From: Nanobdellota archaeon
GTDB lineage: Archaea; Nanobdellota; Nanobdellia; SCGC-AAA011-G17; GW2011-AR20
Assembly (NCBI GenBank): GCA_018819375.1
Contig: JAHJQH010000092.1
Location: 1-7,801, forward strand
Length of the DNA: 7,801 nucleotides
Direction: 5' to 3'
The position numbers were made by a program, and so were the translations under genes. The number at the start of each line of letters is the position of its first letter. Position 1 is the stretch's first letter. The notes under the pieces are model-generated. The model made no database searches. It was not told the origin of the DNA and saw only the letters and a list, made by a program, of their open reading frames with translations. Shown here in pieces: positions 1 through 4,574 of the stretch.

Positions 1-17
1 CTAACAGACAAACGAGC
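1..17 (+). promoter_or_regulatory. Upstream promoter element, copy 1
   Basis: CTAACAGACAAACGAGC matches 4825-4841 at 16 of 17 positions. Its first base lies 29 nt before the centre of the TATA box at 27-33, exactly the spacing of the other copy. It sits upstream of where TFB would contact DNA, so an activator or other regulator site is the simplest reading. It could instead be the conserved tail of an upstream gene, which the window edge hides. Confidence 0.55.
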
Positions 18-26
18 ACAAAAAGC

Positions 27-33
27 TTATATA
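27..33 (+). promoter_or_regulatory. TATA box for the microprotein operon
   Basis: TTATATA is centred 26 nt before the ATG at 56, so transcription should start at or next to that ATG and give a leaderless mRNA. The A-rich stretch at 20-24 could serve as the TFB recognition element. Confidence 0.65.
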
Positions 34-55
34 CTTTTCAGTTTTTTGTAAGAAT

Positions 56-145
56 ATGGGAAAAGGGAAATTACAATTACTGGATTGGGTGATGCTGTTG
101 TTGTTAGTGGTTCTTATAATCTGGTTCATAACGATGGTGGTATAA
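56..145 (+). CDS. 29-aa single-pass membrane microprotein
   Basis: An ATG at 56 opens 29 codons ending in TAA at 143-145. The product starts with a short basic segment (MGKGK), then LQLLDW, then about 17 strongly hydrophobic residues rich in L, V and I up to the C-terminus. That is one transmembrane helix with almost no soluble part, probably with the basic N-terminus on the cytoplasmic side. Support for its being real: the ATG lies 26 nt from a good TATA box, and the next gene starts after a single nucleotide, the arrangement of a translationally coupled operon. No family was recognised. It may be a small subunit or stabiliser of the following two-span protein (inference). It could instead be only a leader peptide that couples translation to the next gene. 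Confidence 0.6.
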   Translation: MGKGKLQLLDWVMLLLLVVLIIWFITMVV

Positions 146-146
146 G

Positions 147-380
147 GTGAAGAAGGGGATAAAAATAATATATCTGGTATTGATTGCTTTTGTTATTTAT
201 CTTATCATTGAGGTGATCAGGAAACTGATTGGGGGCAGTCTTGGCACTGAGGAATTAGTTCTTGGATTGTTGATTGCAAACTTGGGATACAGTTTTAGTA
301 TTAATTACAGGATATCAGACCTTAATTCCAAGGTTTCAGAACATCTTGGTTGGCACAAGGGAAGAAGAAATTCTCATTAG
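147..380 (+). CDS. Small two-span membrane protein, HLGWHKG tail
   Basis: The 77-aa product starts with GTG one nucleotide after the microprotein stop, so the two are probably co-translated. It has two predicted membrane helices, about residues 5-23 and 36-54, separated by a short basic and glycine-rich segment. An amphipathic tail contains ISDLNSKVSEHLGWHKG and a basic, histidine-ending C-terminus. Small proteins with two hydrophobic segments and an H-x-GWHKG tail seem familiar from DPANN archaea (recalled impression, not checked), and I know of no assigned function. The tail resembles a short coiled coil facing the cytoplasm. T-rich DNA follows the stop and probably ends transcription. The assignment as a real gene is strong; the function is unknown. 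Confidence 0.8.
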   Translation: MKKGIKIIYLVLIAFVIYLIIEVIRKLIGGSLGTEELVLGLLIANLGYSFSINYRISDLNSKVSEHLGWHKGRRNSH

Positions 381-383
381 AAG

Positions 384-406
384 TTAATTTTTTAAGCTTT
401 TCTTTG
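384..406 (+). terminator. T-rich archaeal terminator
   Basis: Just after the stop at 380 the plus strand has runs of T (TTTTTT, then TTTT and TTT within about 20 nt) with no needed hairpin. This is the usual intrinsic terminator pattern in archaea. Confidence 0.45.
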
Positions 407-485
407 TTTATCTGTTTGTGAATATTAATAAGAAAAAATTGAAAGAGAACTCGCAGACAAGCCTGTTTTAAAAGTTCTTGAGCAA

Positions 486-773
486 ATGCTTATTCAGATT
501 AATGAAAAAAGAATGTGTTTAAATGACTCAAAAAGGCAAACAGAAAAATTAGCGTTACACAAAAATCTCAATGAGGACCCAGTTCATTTTATGTGTCAGA
601 GTGTTACTGTATTCCAAATCGGGATATACTTGTTATCTAAAAAATTTTCGAACAAGAGGTTTACATTTAAAGAAATTATCCACGAGTATGAGGGTCGTGC
701 TTATGCCATAACAATCAATTCCATATATAAGCTAACGAAAGGATGCGGGTTGTATATCCCTGATTGCTTTTGA
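486..773 (+). CDS. Hypothetical protein, possible winged-helix fragment
   Basis: The 95-aa ORF starts at ATG 486. The frame stays open upstream to a stop at 429-431, and those extra codons read plausibly as protein (ELADKPVLKVLEQ), but there is no ATG, GTG or TTG in that stretch. Either the true start is 486 or the gene has lost its 5' end. The second half, around FTFKEIIHEYEG and then TINSIYKLTKGCGLYI, resembles the recognition helix of a winged-helix domain that stops before the wing; this is a weak resemblance only. Four cysteines are present but form no clear metal motif. No Shine-Dalgarno or well-placed TATA box is visible. The ORF ends in T-rich DNA and converges on the HEPN remnant. 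It may be a decayed regulator. Confidence 0.4.
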   Translation: MLIQINEKRMCLNDSKRQTEKLALHKNLNEDPVHFMCQSVTVFQIGIYLLSKKFSNKRFTFKEIIHEYEGRAYAITINSIYKLTKGCGLYIPDCF

Positions 774-795
774 TGAATTTTGTTTTTGGTTTTAA
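774..795 (+). terminator. T-rich terminator after the 486-773 ORF
   Basis: Several T tracts (TTTT, TTTTT, TTTT) lie directly after the TGA stop at 771-773, as expected for a plus-strand archaeal terminator. The spacer to the convergent HEPN remnant holds nothing else I can identify. Confidence 0.35.
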
Positions 796-814
796 AGGGT
801 TAAGATGGGAGGAA

Positions 815-832
815 GGTTATTTTTCAATAACC
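815..832. terminator. Hairpin between convergent genes
   Basis: GGTTATT and AATAACC form a perfect 7-bp stem around a 4-nt loop. It overlaps the stop codon of the HEPN remnant. On the plus strand it is followed by TGTTTTAT, so it could help end plus-strand transcripts. On the minus strand no U-run follows. Its role as a terminator is tentative. Confidence 0.35.
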
Positions 833-1031
833 TGTTTTATATGAGTCACAAACTTTTTGGCATTTTCTATTGATTCTTGTGCAGGCTCCCTGTTTGCCTG
901 AGGTATTGTCTTGTATACAAATTGACCCCTCTTTCTTTTTTCTAGTTGGAACAACCCCAAATTTTGAGGATTATTGAAAGCCTAAGCTCGTTTTCTGCCC
1001 TTTCCAGGTATTGTTTAACGATTATATCCAT
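817..1031 (-). pseudogene. HEPN-domain toxin remnant (internal deletion)
   Basis: Reading the minus strand from ATG 1029-1031 gives MDIIVKQYLERAENELRLSI, then a few more codons to a stop at 942-944. In another frame, open from 981 down to the stop at 817-819, the DNA encodes an LFQLEKRKRGQF segment followed by YKTIPQANREPAQESIENAK and a helical end. These two pieces match, from memory, the beginning and end of archaeal HEPN proteins that accompany nucleotidyltransferases. The usual length is about 140-150 aa; only about 24 and 45 residues survive, so roughly 75 central residues are gone and the frame is shifted near 948-965. The start codon overlaps the end of the upstream nucleotidyltransferase gene by 17 nt, the normal layout of an MNT/HEPN pair. 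In characterised pairs HEPN is an RNase toxin neutralised by AMPylation. This copy cannot make a folded HEPN domain. Confidence 0.75.
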
Positions 1032-1629
1032 TTTTTATTCCTTCTTTCAAGATTTGATAATAGTTTTCAGCTCCGAAGATTATTAAATGTTTCTTTTCTA
1101 TTTCTTTTCCATAGTTTTGTTCATTGTTTGACAACATTTCTAAGAATTCTTCTCTTGTGAAGACATAAGGGTGAAGCTTTGGGATCATTAGTTCTCCTTT
1201 ATTTGTCAACTGGTTTATTACCCATTTCTTTTCTTCCTTATTTTCTATTATGGCCACTACATCCATATCTGATTCCTCAGTGTGTGTTCCGTCAACGTAA
1301 CTTCCTGTTATCAACAATATGTTAAATTGAGATGGCACGACCCCCATTATTTTACTTAGATTTGGTATTTTGATTGTTATTGCTTTTGTTTCTTCTAACA
1401 AGCTAAGGTAGAGTATTGTTTTATGTTCGTTTAAGTTGAGGGTGCATAAATTTGCCTGCCCTTTTTTTTCAGTTTTGATTATGTTTTCCTTTATTAATTT
1501 AGTTGCTGTCTTATGTGTCCAATCATATGATTTGGTTTTTATTCTTTTCATTAGCTCTCTGATGGTGTAACTAGCAAAAGGGTTTTTCATAAACAGTTCT
1601 AAAATTCTAAGTTCTTTTTCTGTTAACAT
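1015..1629 (-). CDS. wHTH-nucleotidyltransferase (MNT-type antitoxin)
   Basis: This 204-aa protein has two parts. Residues 1-65 form a winged helix-turn-helix (ELRILELFMKNPFASYTIRE, then the KTATKLIKENIIKTEKKG recognition helix and wing). Residues about 100-200 form a minimal nucleotidyltransferase of the Pol-beta superfamily, with G109-S110 and the metal-binding pair D121 and D123 in SDMD. In known MNT/HEPN toxin-antitoxin systems this enzyme AMPylates and silences its HEPN partner. The fused DNA-binding domain suggests it also represses its own promoter, where a palindrome is present. The HEPN gene directly downstream, overlapping by 17 nt, is broken, so this appears to be an antitoxin without a toxin. 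The reading frame and motifs are intact. Alternative: a stand-alone regulator retained after the toxin was lost. Confidence 0.85.
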   Translation of the reverse strand: MLTEKELRILELFMKNPFASYTIRELMKRIKTKSYDWTHKTATKLIKENIIKTEKKGQANLCTLNLNEHKTILYLSLLEETKAITIKIPNLSKIMGVVPSQFNILLITGSYVDGTHTEESDMDVVAIIENKEEKKWVINQLTNKGELMIPKLHPYVFTREEFLEMLSNNEQNYGKEIEKKHLIIFGAENYYQILKEGIKNGYNR

Positions 1630-1646
1630 AGCATTATCTTGTTTTA

Positions 1647-1662
1647 AGGATAATATTATCCT
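1647..1662. promoter_or_regulatory. Palindromic operator candidate
   Basis: AGGATAATATTATCCT is a perfect 16-bp palindrome. Four more base pairs after one mismatch extend the symmetry to 1642-1667. It lies between the TATA-like box at 1672-1682 and the start codon of the wHTH-nucleotidyltransferase, covering the predicted transcription start. That is where an autorepressor dimer would bind. Its centre is also 25.5 nt from the ATG, so the TAATATTA core could itself be a weak TATA box. Confidence 0.55.
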
Positions 1663-1671
1663 AAAAAGAGG

Positions 1672-1682
1672 ATATATTTAAA
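1672..1682 (-). promoter_or_regulatory. TATA box candidate for the MNT gene
   Basis: On the minus strand this reads TTTAAATATAT. Transcription would begin near 1650, inside the palindrome, leaving a leader of about 20 nt without a clear Shine-Dalgarno site. The competing TATA reading within the palindrome would give a leaderless mRNA. Confidence 0.45.
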
Positions 1683-1748
1683 CTTTCCTGTTTGAGAACG
1701 AGGGATGGTGGGGGCTTGGTGGTTATAGGGGTTGTGGAATGCCGAAGA

Positions 1749-2120
1749 TTACAACAATTGCTGAATTGCTGCTTCTATTTCCTGGGATTTCTTCCATAAT
1801 TCCCCTGCATACCCAAAATCAACTTTTTTGAAATTATAATCTTCTGAAGACTCAAAAACATTTAAATCGCCATCTTGATTAATTAATACTTTAACTTCAA
1901 GCTTATTTTTTCTCAAAGATCCATCTATGTGATGTGTGAATTCAATTACATATGATTTAGTTCCTTTAGAAGGTTTATTTGTTGGTTTTAATAAATCAAT
2001 CCCTCCGTATATTTCCTCTAATCTGGTTTCTCCTTTAAAAGTACGTAATAACATTCCTATTGAATCTTCATTGATTTTACCTTTTTTACCAAATTGTAGG
2101 TGCCAATATTTATCTTTCAT
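1749..2120 (-). CDS. Hypothetical soluble protein, 123 aa
   Basis: The ATG at 2118-2120 lies 26 nt from the centre of a TATA-like box, so a leaderless transcript is likely and the start is well supported. The product has no membrane segment or signal peptide. It is mixed alpha/beta, with strand-like segments around KYWHLQFG, SYVIEFTHHIDGSL, KLEVKVLINQDGDLNVFE and a helical C-terminus ending in EIEAAIQQLL. The N-terminal WHLQFGKKGKINED resembles phage- or plasmid-type small proteins only in general character; I do not recognise a family. It is a lone gene, tandem with its minus-strand neighbours but with its own promoter. Base composition resembles its neighbours. Confidence 0.7.
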   Translation of the reverse strand: MKDKYWHLQFGKKGKINEDSIGMLLRTFKGETRLEEIYGGIDLLKPTNKPSKGTKSYVIEFTHHIDGSLRKNKLEVKVLINQDGDLNVFESSEDYNFKKVDFGYAGELWKKSQEIEAAIQQLL

Positions 2121-2138
2121 GATTATTTTAAGACATAG

Positions 2139-2152
2139 AAAAATATTTAAAA
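2139..2152 (-). promoter_or_regulatory. TATA box for the 123-aa protein gene
   Basis: On the minus strand this reads TTTTAAATATTTTT, centred about 26 nt before the ATG at 2120, the geometry of a leaderless archaeal mRNA. Confidence 0.55.
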
Positions 2153-2232
2153 CTAACGCCGAGGTTGGTGGTGCGGGCGGGTTGGAAACTGGTCAAAGGA
2201 AATTGGAGCTTTTGGATTAAAAGGTTATTTTT

Positions 2233-2293
2233 GATTGTGTAATCTTTGGGTGGTTTAGTCTGGGGATTGTTTAATTATTTGGTTGTGTAGTCT
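2233..2293. repeat. Imperfect 32-nt tandem duplication
   Basis: Segments 2233-2261 and 2265-2293 both begin GATTGT and end GTAGTCT or TTAGTCT. They match at 23 of 29 positions with a 32-nt period. They lie in the 3' flank of the TtuA-like gene and would be transcribed as C/A-rich RNA from the minus strand. No gene or RNA family was recognised here. Confidence 0.45.
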
Positions 2294-2303
2294 TTTGGTT
2301 GTT

Positions 2304-2960
2304 TTATCCCTTCCTCAGAAGCAGTGTGATTTTCTTGAAGTAATTTATTATTCCGAATTTTGTTCCTGGATATTTTTTCTCAATTTCGTTTAGCATCTTG
2401 GATGTGGCTTTTTGAAGCTTGTTTTGTTTTTGTGGGGAATGTTTTAGGTTGAATTTTCTTAGCTTAGAGTATAAGTTGACTTCGTCTTTTAGCATAAGAC
2501 AAAATGGCTTGATTATTTTTCCTGCTGTTGGACCAAAATTGCCGGGATTTATTTTATCACTGAACTGGCTAACTAGGATGTCCCTGCATTCATCATCAAG
2601 GTTTTGCTCAAGTGCCATTTTTGTGAATTCCTGTTTTTTCTTTTTTTTTACTTTATTGTTTGTTAATATGATTTTGTTTGCCTTGCAGTAATCTGCAACT
2701 TGTTTTTGGCTGCCCTTTCCGGAGTAGATGACTTCCAAGGTGATGACATTCCAATCAACATATTGCTTCAGAATCTTTATAGAGGCGAGAGTGTTCCTCA
2801 CTTCGCACAGAACACGGTCTCCTTTTTCAATCAGTTTCCTGGTTCTTATTGTTTTTATGACCTTGGCCTCAAAATACCTGAAGAAGTGACTCTTGCATAA
2901 ATGGATTTTGTTGTTTGTCAGCTGGATTATTGATTCTGACTTGCATTTTGAGCATTTCAT
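2304..2960 (-). CDS. TtuA/Ncs6-like protein lacking catalytic motifs
   Basis: The 218-aa protein follows the TtuA/Ncs6 tRNA 2-thiolation family from end to end. The N-terminal zinc finger is complete (C3, C6, C22, H25). The family's NLDDE motif is kept (residues 120-124), as is a KPF motif near 151-153 and a PGTKFGIINYFKKI segment like the PGAKLRFLDGFLEKI of TtuA. Key catalytic parts are missing. Where the ATP-binding PP-loop SGGKDS should follow RVLCEV, the sequence is RNTLAS (55-60). The CxxC that holds the iron-sulfur cluster is replaced by a lysine run (105-109). The third cluster cysteine, usually in a CP context, is serine (HSPQ, 174-177). The C-terminal zinc ribbon is absent. It therefore looks like a pseudoenzyme that may still bind tRNA or a partner. 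The ATG lies 28 nt from the shared TATA box. Confidence 0.75.
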   Translation of the reverse strand: MKCSKCKSESIIQLTNNKIHLCKSHFFRYFEAKVIKTIRTRKLIEKGDRVLCEVRNTLASIKILKQYVDWNVITLEVIYSGKGSQKQVADYCKANKIILTNNKVKKKKKQEFTKMALEQNLDDECRDILVSQFSDKINPGNFGPTAGKIIKPFCLMLKDEVNLYSKLRKFNLKHSPQKQNKLQKATSKMLNEIEKKYPGTKFGIINYFKKITLLLRKG

Positions 2961-2984
2961 AGTTGTTTTAAAGTTTCCAAATAT

Positions 2985-2992
2985 TTATATAA
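2985..2992. promoter_or_regulatory. Shared palindromic TATA box, bidirectional
   Basis: TTATATAA is a perfect palindrome in the 53-nt gap between two divergent genes. Its centre (2988.5) is 25.5 nt from the plus-strand ATG at 3014 and 28.5 nt from the minus-strand ATG at 2960. Both genes would thus be leaderless from one box. The flanks set the direction of TFB binding; 2971-2983 and 2993-3003 are both candidates. Confidence 0.65.
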
Positions 2993-3013
2993 TGTTGTTT
3001 CTTGTTTTTGGTT

Positions 3014-3913
3014 ATGTCGGACATAGAAGAAACAAAATCAAAAGTCCTGAATCTTATCAAGATGAAAGGCCCTGTCCTTCCTGTACAAATCGCCAGGGAG
3101 ATTGGTGAGAACAGCATATTTGCGGGTGCTGTCTTATCTGAACTCGTAAGGAACAAGCACATTTTAGTCAGCCATTCCAAGGTTGGAGGGAGTCCTGTTT
3201 ATTATGTTTCTGAACAAAAGCCAAAGCTTGAAGGATTGTATAAATACCTCAAAGAGAAAGAAAGGAAGATATTTGACATATTGAAAAAAGAGAAAGTCCT
3301 GAAAGACAGCGAGATTGAACCTTGGCAGAGGGTTGCTGTAAGGGAAATAAATGATTTTTCTGTAAAGCTTACTGTTGCTTCAACAGAAGAAGTTTTTTGG
3401 AAGTGGTATAGTGTTCCAAATTCTGAAGCAGAGAAAATTATCATTGGGATGAGTGCTGAAAAGAAAGAAGAGATTGAACCAGAAGAGCCCGAGATAGGAC
3501 AACCAATTCCTGAAGATGTGCAAATGGCTCTCGGTGATGTTGGAGCAGAACAAAACGTGATTGCTGATGTTGTGAGAATTGAGCCAAAAAAGAAAGATAG
3601 TGGTGAGTATGCACTGAATCTTTTCAGGGGATTTTTAGGCAGAATGGGTGCTGAAATTATTGAAGAGAAGGTGGTCAGAAAGAGCAAGGACATTGAATCA
3701 GTTGTGAGAATGCCGAGCAATGCTGGACCTGTTCACTTCTTTGTCAAGTTTAAGGATAAGAAAAAAGTCAATGATGCAGAACTTAGTCTTGCACAGACAA
3801 GGGCAAAAGCAAGGAACTGCCTTCTTTTTTTCCTGGGCACCGGGGATATGACAAAAAAAGCACAAGTCTATGCTGAGAAACACAACATAATTTTCAAGAA
3901 ATTCAGCAGGTGA
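3014..3913 (+). CDS. wHTH plus Mrr-like nuclease-fold protein
   Basis: The 299-aa protein is best started at ATG 3014 (MSDIEETKSK), 25 nt from the TATA centre; the TTG at 3002 would lie upstream of the expected transcript. Residues 1-65 form a winged helix (GPVLPVQIAREI recognition region, wing at SKVGGSPVYYVS). A central helical region to about 145 is followed by an acidic linker (150-190). Residues 195-299 resemble the Mrr/RecB-like restriction-endonuclease fold: a helix, strands around DIESVVRM, the core strand HFFVKFKDKK, then LAQTRAKARNCLLFFLGTGD and AEKHNIIF. In active Mrr-type enzymes the core strand carries (E/Q)xK; here it is K245-F-K247, so nuclease activity is doubtful. The layout resembles conserved archaeal proteins of unknown function. 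A DNA-binding or chromatin-related role is inferred. Confidence 0.75.
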   Translation: MSDIEETKSKVLNLIKMKGPVLPVQIAREIGENSIFAGAVLSELVRNKHILVSHSKVGGSPVYYVSEQKPKLEGLYKYLKEKERKIFDILKKEKVLKDSEIEPWQRVAVREINDFSVKLTVASTEEVFWKWYSVPNSEAEKIIIGMSAEKKEEIEPEEPEIGQPIPEDVQMALGDVGAEQNVIADVVRIEPKKKDSGEYALNLFRGFLGRMGAEIIEEKVVRKSKDIESVVRMPSNAGPVHFFVKFKDKKKVNDAELSLAQTRAKARNCLLFFLGTGDMTKKAQVYAEKHNIIFKKFSR

Positions 3914-3975
3914 TTTTCTGGGGGTGTGATTTGCGGACAAGGCAATCTCCCTTAATAGATAAAAAGGTCAAAAGG

Positions 3976-3985
3976 TTTTTATATA
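3976..3985 (+). promoter_or_regulatory. TATA box for the second nucleotidyltransferase operon
   Basis: TTTTTATATA is centred 25 nt before the ATG at 4007. A purine-rich AAAAGG just upstream (3970-3975) fits a TFB recognition element. A leaderless transcript is expected. Confidence 0.65.
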
Positions 3986-4006
3986 CTGCCTCATTAGTTT
4001 AAAGTT

Positions 4007-4573
4007 ATGGAATTTGTAAATGAGGGGATTATTAAACTTGATAAAGAGCTTAATGAGTTAGACAAGTTTGTCTTGGATTTTTGCAGGATTCTGGAAAAAC
4101 ACACAAAGTATATGATTGTAAGCGGATATGTAATAATCTTGTTTGGCAGAAGCAGAGGGACAGAGGATGTGGATGTTTTTATTAAAGAGATGAAAAAACA
4201 GGATTTTAACAAGTTATTTGAAGAATTAGAAGATAAAGGGTATGAATGCATAAACACTTCTAAAAGAGATGCTTTTGAAGAATTGAATGAAGATATTCCT
4301 TTAAGATTTGCTAAAAAAAATCAGTTTGTGCCTAATATAGAAATTAAACTTGCAAAAAGGCCATTGGATATTCACTTTTTAGAGAAACCCCTGAGAGTTA
4401 TTTTAAGTGAAGGTGAATTGAGGATATCTTTTATAGAGCCACAAATAGCTTTCAAGGAAGTTTGTTTAGGTTCAAAAAAAGATATAGAAGATGCGTATTA
4501 TTTAAGAAAAGTTTTTGAGGGGAAAATAAACAAAGAAAAAATTGATTATTACAAAAGGGAGTTTTCCAAATAA
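4007..4573 (+). CDS. Nucleotidyltransferase-fold protein (DUF6036/AbiEii-like)
   Basis: The 188-aa protein has the nucleotidyltransferase signature in the form YMIVSGYVIILFGRSRGTED followed by VDVFI: G40-Y41, then R50-G51-T52 and the metal-binding acidic pair D54 and D56. A conserved-looking IEIKLAKRPLDIHF strand (111-124) and a C-terminal SKKDIEDAYYLRKVF helix (156-170) are familiar from stand-alone nucleotidyltransferases related to the AbiEii/DUF6036 group, some of which act in type IV toxin-antitoxin or abortive-infection modules. The ATG is set by a TATA box 25 nt upstream. The next gene starts one nucleotide after the stop, so the two form an operon, but that partner is frameshifted. 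Substrate is unknown; transfer of a nucleotide to a protein or RNA is inferred from the fold. Confidence 0.8.
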   Translation: MEFVNEGIIKLDKELNELDKFVLDFCRILEKHTKYMIVSGYVIILFGRSRGTEDVDVFIKEMKKQDFNKLFEELEDKGYECINTSKRDAFEELNEDIPLRFAKKNQFVPNIEIKLAKRPLDIHFLEKPLRVILSEGELRISFIEPQIAFKEVCLGSKKDIEDAYYLRKVFEGKINKEKIDYYKREFSK

Positions 4574-4574
4574 A

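Noticed and set aside
985..1000. A partial inverted match (GCTCGTTTTCTG) to the 17-nt promoter element
   Set aside because: It needs a gap, covers only about 12 bases and lies within the coding start of the HEPN remnant, where it encodes the conserved AENEL residues.
1697..1737. G-rich stretch considered as a G-quadruplex or tRNA-like RNA gene
   Set aside because: Most G runs are only two long, and no cloverleaf, T-loop or paired stems could be found.
2893..3108. Plus-strand open frame spanning the divergent promoter
   Set aside because: It overlaps two better-supported genes and crosses the shared TATA box; no motif supports it.
3202..3720. Long minus-strand open frame opposite the wHTH/nuclease-fold gene
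   Set aside because: It is serine- and phenylalanine-rich, the typical antisense shadow of an E/K-rich gene; the plus-strand protein has recognisable domains and a promoter.
3934..3940. CGGACAA upstream of the second nucleotidyltransferase, resembling the shared promoter element
   Set aside because: Only 7 bases match and the distance to the TATA box is about 23 nt longer than in the two real copies.
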